A stretch of DNA of 15,018 bases from an uncultured Bacteroidota bacterium (lineage in GTDB: Bacteria; Bacteroidota; Bacteroidia; Chitinophagales; Chitinophagaceae): NCBI GenBank assembly GCA_946479615.1, contig CAMLGR010000118.1, positions 1 to 15,018 of the forward strand. Direction: 5' to 3'. Numbering within the stretch: the stretch's first letter is position 1; each line of letters begins with the position of its first letter. Positions 1 through 7,277 of the stretch are shown one piece after another. The notes beneath the pieces were generated by a model that worked only from the letters and a program-made list of their open reading frames with translations, did not search any database and had not been told where the DNA came from. Position numbers and translations under genes: made by a program.

Positions 1-846
1 CTTCCGTACATTGATCGTGATCATATTATTATGGATCCAGTAACGGACAGGCGCTGTATGATTGCAGATAGTACTTTGCGCGATCTCACTTTCATGATGC
101 GGGAACATCAGGTCCATCCCACCACCATGAATATCGAATTGAGTGCCGAGGTATTTTGTAGCCATCGCCGAACATTCAATATGCCAGCCGGGAAACCCAA
201 CGCCCCAGGGACTTTGCCAGCGCATGATATGTTCCGGGGCCGCATTTTTCCATAAAGCAAAATCGGCCCGGTCTCTTTTTTCTTCCTGTCCATCGAGTTC
301 GCGGGTAGTTTCCAGCAGGTCATCGATGACACGCCCGCTTAGTTTGCCATAATCGTGAGTGGCGGCATATTTTTTTACATCGAAATAAACAGAACCATTC
401 ACCTCATATGCATATCCTGCTTTAATGATCTCCTTGATCATACCGATCTGTTCCACGATATGCCCTGTAGCCGTAGGTTCAATGGAAGGAGGAATGGTAT
501 TGAACTGATCCATCGCCCAATGAAACAGGTTGGTGTACTTCTGAACCAACTCCATTGGTTCGAGCTTTTCCAGCACTGCTTTTTTGGAAATCTTATCTTC
601 TGCTTCTCTTCCTTCTTCTTCAAAATGCCCGGCATCGGTAATATTTCTTACATAGCGAACCTTATATCCCAAATGAGTGAGGTAACGGAACACCACATCG
701 AACGTGATATACGGACGCGCATGACCAAGATGACTTTCACCACTAACCGTAGGTCCGCACACATACATGCCCACATGCCCCGGTGTACCGGGAGTAAACA
801 CTTCTTTTTGCCTGCTGTATGAATTATGGACCTTTAGTTCGCTCAT
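1..846 (-). CDS. cysS: cysteinyl-tRNA synthetase, C-terminal part missing at window edge
   Basis: Charges tRNA-Cys with cysteine in the cytoplasm. The gene starts at ATG 846 and runs off the left edge, leaving 282 residues of a class I synthetase that is usually about 450-500 residues long. The start of the catalytic domain has the family's CGPTV motif and the HIGH-type signature HLGHA. The zinc ligands expected from the family are present: Cys30, Cys225 in HIECSAM, His250 and Glu254 in [10 protein letters not shown], with the same 25- and 4-residue spacing as Cys209, His234 and Glu238 of the E. coli enzyme. The KMSKS loop and tRNA-binding domain lie outside the window. A GGAG (forward positions 855-858) sits 8 nt before the ATG, a usable Shine-Dalgarno site, and a TATTTTTG promoter-like element lies farther upstream. 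Identification is confident; completeness cannot be judged. Confidence 0.97.
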   Translation of the reverse strand, partial: MSELKVHNSYSRQKEVFTPGTPGHVGMYVCGPTVSGESHLGHARPYITFDVVFRYLTHLGYKVRYVRNITDAGHFEEEGREAEDKISKKAVLEKLEPMELVQKYTNLFHWAMDQFNTIPPSIEPTATGHIVEQIGMIKEIIKAGYAYEVNGSVYFDVKKYAATHDYGKLSGRVIDDLLETTRELDGQEEKRDRADFALWKNAAPEHIMRWQSPWGVGFPGWHIECSAMATKYLGTQFDIHGGGMDLMFPHHESEIAQSTICNHTAPVRYWIHNNMITINVRK

Positions 847-871
847 TTTATATTCTCCAAAAGGGAGTGTA

Positions 872-879
872 CAAAAATA
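872..879 (-). promoter_or_regulatory. putative Bacteroidota -7 promoter element of cysS
   Basis: TATTTTTG on the minus strand matches the known Bacteroidota -7 consensus TAnnTTTG at every fixed position and lies about 25 nt before the cysS start. I see no TTTG at the -33 distance, so this rests on one half-site. Confidence 0.4.
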
Positions 880-880
880 G

Positions 881-918
881 GATTTTGAAATTTTGGAATT
901 GGGAAATTGCGAAATTTA
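881..918. repeat. A/T-rich quasi-periodic repeat between genes
   Basis: The gap between the hydrolase stop and the cysS promoter is built from loosely repeated blocks of the form GAAATTT, GGAATT, GGAAATT and GAAATTT, spaced roughly 9-10 nt apart. It is imperfect and could be simple low-complexity DNA. It runs a few bases into the stop codon of the upstream gene. Confidence 0.35.
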
Positions 919-2037
919 TTTACCTGTCAATTCCATGTCGGAAACCAGCATGTAATGATCGGAATATTGCTTTAATATCCGGTTGAATTGCCCGATCCTG
1001 AAATGATTGTCTGCAAAAATATAGTCGATGCGGAGAGTGGGAGACAACGCGGAAAACGTGCGGCCGATACCAAATCCTTTTACAAGAAAAGCATCCTGCA
1101 TATGGCCTTTTACCGTGGCATACGTATACGAATTGGGAACATCATTCAGATCGCCGCAAAACAATAAGGGATAAGGAGAATCTTCGAGCACTTCTCCTAT
1201 AATATCGGCCTGTATGCTCCGGTTGATGACCCCGCGTTTGAATTTGGAAACAATCGTACGTGATTTGGAGATCATACTATCATTACCGCCTTTGATATCA
1301 TTGATCTTATCGTAATCCTGTTTACCAAATTGTAAAGATTGCAGATGGGTAGTATAAACCCTTACTACCTGGCCGTTGATTTTTATATCCGCATGTATCA
1401 ATGCATCCGGTAATGTAGGCCGGGGATAGCGGATAATGCCACTGTCAACGATCGGGTAACGCGAAAAAATAATACTGCCGGTATAATGATTATAGCCATC
1501 ATGATCGCGGGAGAAATAGAAATAAGGATAATCCAGGTTGCTGCGGATATAATCGATATTGGCATACCACTCGGGATTATTGGAATGGAAAAATTCCTGG
1601 AGACAAACGATATCTGCATTTTGCTCTTTGATCAAATCCATCATCTTCAACCGTGTCTGGCTGCCTTTATTATTATTCCGTTTCATTTCGATAAAACGCG
1701 CCACATTCCAGGAAACAACACGGATAGCGTTTTTTTCTTTTTGCGCATGAAAGCTCCAGGATACATGAAATGCATAAAAGACCAGTATGCTTTTAATGCC
1801 TATCGCCAGTGACAGAACAGAGATCAGTGCATATTTTTTACTGATGAAAAGCCATACGGTTAAAAACACCAGCATGATGATAAGCAGGAAAGGAAAAGCA
1901 AGACCCAGGAAAGAAATGAACCACCAGCCTTGTGGATTCATATAAGGAGCGAGACTGGCTAATAAAAAAAAGACGGCAACGATAATATTCAAAATGATAA
2001 AAAACCTCTTGGTAAAAACGCGGAGTTTGGTTGCCAT
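916..2037 (-). CDS. membrane-anchored endonuclease/exonuclease/phosphatase family protein
   Basis: A hydrolase of the DNase I/Mg-dependent phosphodiesterase fold joined to an N-terminal membrane anchor. Residues about 11-91 contain three hydrophobic segments, so the catalytic domain (about 104-370) is tethered to the inner membrane. All core motifs are visible: Asn111 in SWNVAR, Glu148 in CLQEF, His231 in TTHLQS, Asp296 and Asn298 in GDLND, Asp338 in DYIFAD and the terminal Asp360-His361 pair in SDHY. It should therefore be an active metal-dependent phosphoester hydrolase. The fold also covers sphingomyelinases, inositol phosphatases and nucleases, so the substrate cannot be named. It follows the rhomboid pair on the same strand after a 57-nt gap. 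A TAAATTG sequence (forward 2043-2049), one base shorter than the -7 consensus, sits 5 nt before the ATG, so it may have its own promoter. Confidence 0.9.
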   Translation of the reverse strand: MATKLRVFTKRFFIILNIIVAVFFLLASLAPYMNPQGWWFISFLGLAFPFLLIIMLVFLTVWLFISKKYALISVLSLAIGIKSILVFYAFHVSWSFHAQKEKNAIRVVSWNVARFIEMKRNNNKGSQTRLKMMDLIKEQNADIVCLQEFFHSNNPEWYANIDYIRSNLDYPYFYFSRDHDGYNHYTGSIIFSRYPIVDSGIIRYPRPTLPDALIHADIKINGQVVRVYTTHLQSLQFGKQDYDKINDIKGGNDSMISKSRTIVSKFKRGVINRSIQADIIGEVLEDSPYPLLFCGDLNDVPNSYTYATVKGHMQDAFLVKGFGIGRTFSALSPTLRIDYIFADNHFRIGQFNRILKQYSDHYMLVSDMELTGK

Positions 2038-2094
2038 TGTTGCAATTTACTAATTCCGGTGTGTTTTAAGCGGGTGGCCTGCGTAGCCGGCTGA

Positions 2095-3027
2095 TCAAAA
2101 ATCTTCTTTACTCGCTTTCTTCAACAGATCCTTTTCTTCCTGTGTTAAAGAGTGATAGCCGTGCTGGTTGATCTTGTCAAGTATTTCATCGACCCGTTTA
2201 CCGGTCACATTGGGCGTTTTTTGATAGGGTTGCGAAGAGGATTTATAAAACAATTCTTTTTTGATCAGCTTTCCTTTTTTGGGTTTATCAGGATTGAAAA
2301 GATCATTGACCCAATCATAGGCATTATTCATCCATCCACCCCAATCTACTCCGCGGCGGAAAGAATAAATGAAAAGAAATCCTGTCAACCCACCGGCCAG
2401 GTGAGCGATATGGCCGCCGGGATTACTGACCGGGATAGTAATCAGGTCGATGATCAGGTAAAAAACGGTCAGCACCCAGATAGGAATACCGCCATTCAGC
2501 ATCGGGAAGATGCGATAACCCGGCGATAGTGTGGTAACGGCTGTGGCAATCGCCATCACGCCGGCCGAAGCACCCAATGCTTCCGCATTCGGAAGATGGA
2601 CCTGTAAAGCGGGTAAAAAATTAATCGCCAATATATATGCCAGCGCACCGCCCAATCCACCATAAATAAAAACCGGGAAGAGTTTACGATTGCCTGTCAG
2701 GTCGTGGAGGACATAACCAAAAAACCACAGCCAGATCATATTTCCGAAAATATGCAGGAAGCCAACATGTGTAAACATGTGCGTAATAAGGGTCCAGGGA
2801 CGTTCACCCAGTTTATGTATATCGGCAGGAAGTGTGAACCACCGGAGAATGGCATTATTGAAATGCTGGTCCGCTTCGAGGCGGTTCTCCGTGGTCATGT
2901 GATAAAACGCATTGATAAATGCCAGGATGACAAACAATATAAGATTGAGGCTGATAAGGGTGATCAGCGCATTACTCCGCTGTCCCAGGGACAACCGTTG
3001 CTGGTATTCTCTTTCTTGATAACTCAT
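2095..3027 (-). CDS. rhomboid family intramembrane serine protease, with C-terminal cytosolic tail
   Basis: Polytopic membrane protease cleaving substrates within the bilayer. I choose ATG 3027 (310 residues) over an in-frame TTG at 3048, because an AAGGA (forward 3038-3042) lies 10 nt before this ATG and the protein then opens with MSYQEREYQQ. A first hydrophobic helix is followed by the conserved HxxxN motif in HVGFLHIFGN, the nucleophile Ser154 in GASAGVM and the partner His209 in HIAHLAGG, so both catalytic residues are intact. After the last helix comes a charged tail of about 80 residues ending in an ILDKI...SLTQEEKDLL segment, a tail type I associate with Bacteroidota rhomboids. It lies 41 nt after the other rhomboid on the same strand and is probably co-transcribed with it. 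Substrates are unknown. Confidence 0.92.
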   Translation of the reverse strand: MSYQEREYQQRLSLGQRSNALITLISLNLILFVILAFINAFYHMTTENRLEADQHFNNAILRWFTLPADIHKLGERPWTLITHMFTHVGFLHIFGNMIWLWFFGYVLHDLTGNRKLFPVFIYGGLGGALAYILAINFLPALQVHLPNAEALGASAGVMAIATAVTTLSPGYRIFPMLNGGIPIWVLTVFYLIIDLITIPVSNPGGHIAHLAGGLTGFLFIYSFRRGVDWGGWMNNAYDWVNDLFNPDKPKKGKLIKKELFYKSSSQPYQKTPNVTGKRVDEILDKINQHGYHSLTQEEKDLLKKASKEDF

Positions 3028-3068
3028 GGCACAAATATCCTTCTGCAAAAATACTACAGATATGATTG

Positions 3069-3833
3069 TTAGTACAACGTTTTACGGTTGGTTTTGTTCC
3101 AGATAAATACAATAAGAAACCCGGTAATAGCGCCGCCGAGGTGGGCAAAGTGAGCAATATTATCTCCTGATGCATTCGCTACACCTGCAAAAAGGTCAAT
3201 GAGCACATAAGCCAGCACCGCCCATTTTGCTTTGATCGGTATAGGAACAAACATGAGATATAGTTCCGTATTGGGAAAAAGATAAGCAAATCCAACCATT
3301 ACACCCATAATAGCGCCCGAAGCTCCCAGTGCCGGTGACAGGCAGCCACGGAGTTTATTTATAACTTCTTCGTTATTCTGATGGAGAGCATATAATAGTT
3401 GATCACCGGGGTAAGCATGTAACAATTCACTGCAACGATAATACTGTACCGCAAGATGCAAAGCCGCCGCGCCCAAGCCACTGACTATATAAAATAATAA
3501 AAACCGCTTGGCTCCCCACACAGATTCCAGCACCCGGCCAAACATCCATAGTACCAGCATATTGAAAACAATATGAAAAATCATAGTAGGAGAATGGGCA
3601 AACATCGTTGTAATAAGCTGGTAGGGATTGAATGTCTGCATACTGTCAATCGCGCCAACCTGGAGCAGCATATCATGCATCTGTTTTGGCAGCACGGGCC
3701 ACAACATCAATCTTTCTGTAAGATTAAACTGTGTCAGGAATAATTGTCCCAGGAATACCAGTGCATTAATAATGATCAGGTTCTTTACAACCGGGGGGAA
3801 GTTTTCAGGACGTACATAACGAATGTCGCTCAT
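3069..3833 (-). CDS. rhomboid family intramembrane serine protease
   Basis: A second, distinct rhomboid of 254 residues encoded just upstream of the first. It has about six hydrophobic segments, the HIVFNM version of the HxxxN oxyanion-side motif, the nucleophile Ser172 in GASGAIMG, and His231 in AHLGGAITG as the probable catalytic partner (His228 is an extra histidine one turn earlier). It has almost no cytosolic extension, unlike its neighbour. The two proteins share fold and motifs but little sequence outside them, so this looks like an old pair and not a fresh duplication. The start is ATG 3833, preceded at 4 nt by a full TACTTTTG element, which suggests a very short or absent mRNA leader. 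It probably leads a two-gene operon with the next rhomboid. Substrate is unknown. Confidence 0.93.
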   Translation of the reverse strand: MSDIRYVRPENFPPVVKNLIIINALVFLGQLFLTQFNLTERLMLWPVLPKQMHDMLLQVGAIDSMQTFNPYQLITTMFAHSPTMIFHIVFNMLVLWMFGRVLESVWGAKRFLLFYIVSGLGAAALHLAVQYYRCSELLHAYPGDQLLYALHQNNEEVINKLRGCLSPALGASGAIMGVMVGFAYLFPNTELYLMFVPIPIKAKWAVLAYVLIDLFAGVANASGDNIAHFAHLGGAITGFLIVFIWNKTNRKTLY

Positions 3834-3837
3834 ATTT

Positions 3838-3865
3838 CAAAAGTACTTTTAATCTGTTTAGCAAC
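3838..3865 (-). promoter_or_regulatory. putative promoter of the rhomboid pair
   Basis: On the minus strand GTTG (forward 3862-3865) is followed 16 nt later by TACTTTTG (forward 3838-3845). This resembles the Bacteroidota -33 TTTG and -7 TAnnTTTG pair. The -7 element ends only 4 nt before the ATG. Confidence 0.5.
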
Positions 3866-3908
3866 TGCCGGGCCTGCATCATTTAACAGTTCCGCCTGCA
3901 ATCTGTTT

Positions 3909-3934
3909 AAAAACCGTTCCGGGATCGCCCCGGA
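3909..3934 (-). terminator. intrinsic terminator after the rRNA methyltransferase gene
   Basis: On the minus strand a GC-rich 6-bp stem, TCCGGG/CCCGGA (forward 3918-3923 and 3929-3934, 5-nt loop), is followed after 4 nt by a run of five T. It starts 9 nt after the methyltransferase stop codon and separates that gene from the rhomboid promoter. Confidence 0.65.
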
Positions 3935-3943
3935 TCATATAAC

Positions 3944-5353
3944 TCAATTCTCCAATTTCAGCTGTACCACATTTTCAATATGCAATGTATGCGGAAACAT
4001 ATCTACCGGCTGAATAGCCGTGACCCTGTATTTTTCATCCAGTAATGCCAGGTCGCGCGCCTGCGTAGCCGGGTTGCAACTCACATATACTACTACCGGT
4101 GCCGCAATATCCAATATCTTTTGGGTTAATTTTTCATGCATGCCCGCCCTGGGCGGATCGGTGATAATGACATCGGGACGGCCATGCGCCGCAAAAAAGT
4201 TATCATCACATATATCGATCACATCTCCTGCAAAAAATTCGGTTGATGACAAATTATTCAGGGCCGCATTTTCTTTGGCATCATCGATGGCCGCTTCAAT
4301 CATTTCCACTCCAATGATCTTTTTCGCTTTTGCACTTACGAAAATACCAATGCTGCCTGTGCCGCAATAAAGATCATATACCGTTTCATTACCCGATAAT
4401 TCCGCAAATTCTCTTGTTACCCGGTATAATTGTTCGCCCTGTCTCGTATTGGTCTGGAAAAATGATTTCGGTCCTACTTTAAAACGAAACCCTTCCAGTT
4501 GCTCGATCACGTATCCTTTGCCCGTATAAGTAACGGGCGACAGATCGTGCATGCTATCATTCTTCTTGGTATTGATCGTATACAGCAGCGTAGTAATCGA
4601 AGGAAATTGCGCCACTACATATTCGAGCAGCCTGTTTCTTTTTTCTTCATCGTCTTCACCAAATACGATATTCACCATCAGCTCACTTGTAGCACAAAGC
4701 CTGACCTGCATCGTGCGCATCAATCCCGTATGATTACGGATATCGTAAAAAGAATAGTTATGCTGAATGGCAAACGTCTTGATAGCCTTGCGTATTTCAT
4801 TGGTAGGTTCGGCCTGCAGGTAACAAATATCGATGTCAACGATCTTGTCGAACATTCCTTTGGCATGAAACCCCACTACATCCTGTTGACTGCTGACCGA
4901 GAGATCATTCAGTTCTTCTTTTTTTAAAAACCGTTTATTGCCAAATGTATATTCCATTTTGTTGCGGTAAAACCGCGTATCCGCTGCACCCATGATAGGC
5001 CGCATTTCCGGCAACTCCACTTTCCCGATCCGTTGCAGATTATCCCTGACCTGTCGCTGTTTATACTCCAGTTGTTTCTCATATGGCAGCATTTGCCATT
5101 GGCAACCGCCGCAAACCCCGAAATGGGAGCAAAAAGGAATGACCCGCTCGGACGAATAACTATGAAACCGAAGAGGCCGGCCTTCTGCCCAGTCCTTCTT
5201 GTTCCTGCCCAGTTGCACATCCACCACATCGCCCGGCACCACCCCTTCGATAAAGATCACTTTCCCGTCTACTTTGGCCAGCGATTTCCCCTCTGCCGCA
5301 TAGTCCTCTACCCGCACCTGTTGCAATACGATATTTTTCTTTTTTCTGTTCAC
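3944..5353 (-). CDS. rlmD: 23S rRNA (uracil-5-)-methyltransferase, RumA/RlmD family
   Basis: Transfers a methyl group from S-adenosylmethionine to C5 of a uracil in 23S rRNA, by family knowledge. The 469 residues show an N-terminal TRAM-like RNA-binding region (about 1-60), an iron-sulfur motif with Cys75, Cys81, Cys84 and probably Cys177 as ligands, the SAM-binding motif DLYCGTGSIGIF, the TDPPRAG motif, the catalytic nucleophile Cys426 in SCNPATQ and the general-base Glu460 in HIENVVQL. The start is GTG 5353: the frame is closed by a stop codon three codons upstream with no other start between. A TAGCTTTG element ends 4 nt before this GTG, pointing to a near-leaderless mRNA. The target base (U1939 or U747 type) cannot be told from sequence; many Bacteroidota genomes carry one or two such enzymes. 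A terminator follows the gene. Confidence 0.93.
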   Translation of the reverse strand: MNRKKKNIVLQQVRVEDYAAEGKSLAKVDGKVIFIEGVVPGDVVDVQLGRNKKDWAEGRPLRFHSYSSERVIPFCSHFGVCGGCQWQMLPYEKQLEYKQRQVRDNLQRIGKVELPEMRPIMGAADTRFYRNKMEYTFGNKRFLKKEELNDLSVSSQQDVVGFHAKGMFDKIVDIDICYLQAEPTNEIRKAIKTFAIQHNYSFYDIRNHTGLMRTMQVRLCATSELMVNIVFGEDDEEKRNRLLEYVVAQFPSITTLLYTINTKKNDSMHDLSPVTYTGKGYVIEQLEGFRFKVGPKSFFQTNTRQGEQLYRVTREFAELSGNETVYDLYCGTGSIGIFVSAKAKKIIGVEMIEAAIDDAKENAALNNLSSTEFFAGDVIDICDDNFFAAHGRPDVIITDPPRAGMHEKLTQKILDIAAPVVVYVSCNPATQARDLALLDEKYRVTAIQPVDMFPHTLHIENVVQLKLEN

Positions 5354-5357
5354 GGCG

Positions 5358-5365
5358 CAAAGCTA
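5358..5365 (-). promoter_or_regulatory. putative -7 promoter element of the rRNA methyltransferase gene
   Basis: TAGCTTTG on the minus strand fits TAnnTTTG at all fixed positions and ends 4 nt before the GTG start. No good -33 half-site is visible. Confidence 0.45.
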
Positions 5366-5390
5366 GGAGTTTAAGGGGTTGAAAGTGGAA

Positions 5391-5409
5391 CACAAGGTGT
5401 CACCTCGTG
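5391..5409. repeat. short hairpin beside the long palindrome
   Basis: CACAAGGTG and CACCTCGTG flank a central T and pair at 8 of 9 positions. The right arm's CACCTCG can instead pair with CGAGGTG at 5499-5505, beyond the long palindrome. Confidence 0.5.
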
Positions 5410-5420
5410 AGCGCTGGGCC

Positions 5421-5442
5421 AGGTTTTAGTGAGGTTTTGTTC
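5421..5442. repeat. 11-nt imperfect tandem repeat
   Basis: AGGTTTTAGTG is followed directly by AGGTTTTGTTC; the first seven bases are identical. It abuts the left arm of the long palindrome. Confidence 0.3.
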
Positions 5443-5497
5443 GGACCTTGTTAGGGGATAAAGCGCTCGGAGCGCTTTATCCCCTAACAAGGTCCGA
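5441..5497. repeat. 57-nt perfect palindrome, 28-bp arms, in a divergent intergenic region
   Basis: Arm 5441-5468 (starting TCGGACCTTG, ending AAGCGCTC) is the exact reverse complement of 5470-5497, with one base (G5469) at the centre. It lies between the oppositely facing starts of the rRNA methyltransferase and thioredoxin-protein genes, so it is not at the 3' end of either, and it has no T-run. No protein-coding frame of note covers it. Possible roles are a REP-like element, a binding site or an arm-copying replication error. Confidence 0.85.
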
Positions 5498-5613
5498 GCG
5501 AGGTGCGAACCAGCTGTGGACGAAACACCCTTTTTATCCTGTAATTCAATCCCGGCGGGGCAACCATTAACCCTTGTTTTACATCTTTTTACCGTTTAAA
5601 AAAGGTTTTTGAA

Positions 5614-5621
5614 TAACTTTA
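5614..5621 (+). promoter_or_regulatory. putative -7 promoter element of the thioredoxin-protein gene
   Basis: TAACTTTA matches TAnnTTTG except for the last base and lies 7 nt before ATG 5629. It is weak evidence on its own. Confidence 0.3.
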
Positions 5622-5628
5622 CCCGATC

Positions 5629-7077
5629 ATGCACAGTATGAAGAAATGGCTGTTTTCCCCCCTTATTTTCGCGGCAACTCTCGCTTTTGGCCAGGCTGGT
5701 TATGAGATCAGGGTCACCCTCAAACCTTTTAAAAACGAATACATTTACCTGGGTTATTATTCCGGCAAACAATACCCCGTTGTCGATTCCGTAAAGCTGA
5801 ATGATAAAAGCGAAGGCGTTTTCAAAGGCAATACCCCGCTGGGAGGAGGCATCTATCTCGTGGTATACCCTTCCCGGACCAAGTATTTTGAAATGCTGAT
5901 CGATAAGCAACAGCATTTTTCAGTGGTCGCCGATACTTCGGATATCGTATTTGGAAAAAAATTTATGAACTCGCCCGATAATGTGCTGTTCGATAATTAC
6001 CAGCGCTACATGAACACCAAAGGCCATTCCATCGATTCAGCCAATAAAGGTTTGCAAGCCGCTGTTACCGCCAAAGATTCTGCCCGCTGGAGCCAGCGCC
6101 TGCAAACGGTAAATAAAGAAATTTCGCAGCACCGCCATCAACTCATCACCCAAAACCCCGATAATATCTTAAGCGCTCTTCTTCACCTGATGGAAGAACC
6201 GCAGATCCCGCCCGCTGAAAAGCAACCCGGCGGCAAATACGATTCCACGTTTGCCTATCATTATTTTAAAAATCATTACTGGGATGGGATCAATTTCTGG
6301 GACGAAAGGATCTCCCGCACACCGGCTTCTTTGTTTGAAGACCGGCTGGATAAATATTTCAATACCCTCGTTTACCCTTCTGCCGATTCAGTGAACCGCG
6401 AGATCGACTGGATGCTGGGATATGCCAGCGTGAACAAGGAAATGACGCGGTTTTTACTGGTGAAATTCGCTACCCGTTACCTCAACATGAAATACATGTG
6501 GGAAGATGCAGTCTTCCTTCATTTGTTTGAAAAATATTTTGCCCAGAACCAGCAATACGATTGGCTGACAGAACAGGGACGGAAGATCATTACAGAAAGA
6601 GCCTATAGCCTGATGGCAAATATCCTGGGCAACCCGGCCGAAAATATTACCCTGCCCGATACCGCCGGCGCCATGAAAACCCTTTATGGCGATACTTCGC
6701 GGTTTACCGTGGTTTGTTTCTGGGATCCCACCTGCGGGCATTGCAAGGAATTATTGCCGGTACTGGATTCGATCTACCAGGCCAAATGGAAAGCCAATGG
6801 CGTAAAGATTTTCGCCGTTGCCAAAGAAACAGATGGCTCCAAAAAAGACTGGCTTGAGTTTATCCGCAAAGGACATATCAGCGAATGGACCCATGTGTAT
6901 TATTCGAAAGAAGACGAGAAAAAGCGGATCGATTCGAATATCCCTGGCTATTCGCAGTTGTATGATGTACAAACCTTTCCTACAGTGTACCTGCTGGACA
7001 AGGACAAACGCATTGTAGCTAAAAAGTTGACCTGGCAGCAAACGGATGATATCATCGATTTGAAGATGAAGAACTGA
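5629..7077 (+). CDS. exported thioredoxin-domain protein (TlpA/ResA-like, with DUF4369/DUF5106-like N-terminal regions)
   Basis: A probable periplasmic thiol-disulfide oxidoreductase of 482 residues. A signal peptide is clear (hydrophobic core LFSPLIFAATLAF, ending near AFGQA). Residues about 25-110 form a beta-rich region with the look of DUF4369 (KNEYIYLGYYSGKQYPVVDS), and the helical middle resembles DUF5106. The C-terminal thioredoxin fold (about 335-478) holds the redox pair Cys369-Gly-His-Cys372 and the cis-proline Pro451 in TFPTVYLL. The CGHC dithiol suggests disulfide exchange in the envelope, perhaps in cytochrome maturation or oxidative folding; the partner is unknown. ATG 5629 is used here, but the ATG at 5638 (MKKWLF) gives an equally good signal peptide. 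The gene diverges from the rRNA methyltransferase across the palindrome, and a peptidyl-prolyl isomerase follows on the same strand after 200 nt. Confidence 0.9.
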   Translation: MHSMKKWLFSPLIFAATLAFGQAGYEIRVTLKPFKNEYIYLGYYSGKQYPVVDSVKLNDKSEGVFKGNTPLGGGIYLVVYPSRTKYFEMLIDKQQHFSVVADTSDIVFGKKFMNSPDNVLFDNYQRYMNTKGHSIDSANKGLQAAVTAKDSARWSQRLQTVNKEISQHRHQLITQNPDNILSALLHLMEEPQIPPAEKQPGGKYDSTFAYHYFKNHYWDGINFWDERISRTPASLFEDRLDKYFNTLVYPSADSVNREIDWMLGYASVNKEMTRFLLVKFATRYLNMKYMWEDAVFLHLFEKYFAQNQQYDWLTEQGRKIITERAYSLMANILGNPAENITLPDTAGAMKTLYGDTSRFTVVCFWDPTCGHCKELLPVLDSIYQAKWKANGVKIFAVAKETDGSKKDWLEFIRKGHISEWTHVYYSKEDEKKRIDSNIPGYSQLYDVQTFPTVYLLDKDKRIVAKKLTWQQTDDIIDLKMKN

Positions 7078-7277
7078 TCACATATCAAGAGCTTACAGGA
7101 TATATTTCACAGATTACCAGCCCGGGGATTGGAGTGTATGGTAAAGCCTGAACGATGTAAAGGGGGAATCAGTGAAATCATTCCAAAAGTCTATGAAATC
7201 AGCATTCTGCATTTTATTTTTACAGCGCCTAATAAATAGCAATTCAGATCGTTATACTAAAACTGAAAATTCATACC
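7078..7277. other. intergenic stretch with a possible decayed inverted repeat
   Basis: No gene is seen here. ATTTCACAGATT (7104-7115) and AATCAGTGAAAT (7167-7178) are inverted copies at 11 of 12 positions. TTACAGGAT (7093-7101) and TTCACAGATTA (7106-7116) are the two halves of the sequence found joined in the repeat arm at 10346-10363, here split by four bases, ATAT. I see no clear promoter or terminator. Confidence 0.35.

Noticed and set aside
355..822. Plus-strand open frame of 155 codons opposite cysS
   Set aside because: It lies wholly antisense to conserved cysS motifs and has no recognisable protein features. The many other antisense frames opposite recognised genes were rejected for the same reason.
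3028..3048. TTG 3048 as start of the second rhomboid (317 residues)
   Set aside because: ATG 3027 has an AAGGA ten bases upstream and begins a more typical N-terminus; the TTG has no supporting signal.
3849..3910. Direct repeat AATCTGTTTA (3851-3860 and 3900-3909) with CCTGCA nearby, as a possible operator pair
   Set aside because: Ten bases with a 49-nt period in A/T-rich DNA is weak, and the second copy overlaps the T-run of the methyltransferase terminator.
2077..4072. Shared 14-mer GCCTGCGTAGCCGG at 2077-2090 and 4059-4072
   Set aside because: One copy is coding sequence for the methyltransferase active-site region. A single 14-base match within 15 kb is expected by chance, and the similarity does not extend.
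5441..5497. Integron attC-like site, because of GTTAGGGG and CCCCTAAC in the palindrome
   Set aside because: In attC the AAC-ending core comes first and the GTT-starting core last. Here the order is reversed, the core end bases do not fit RYYYAAC/GTTRRRY, and attC stems carry mismatches and extruded bases, whereas this one is perfect. No integrase gene is near.
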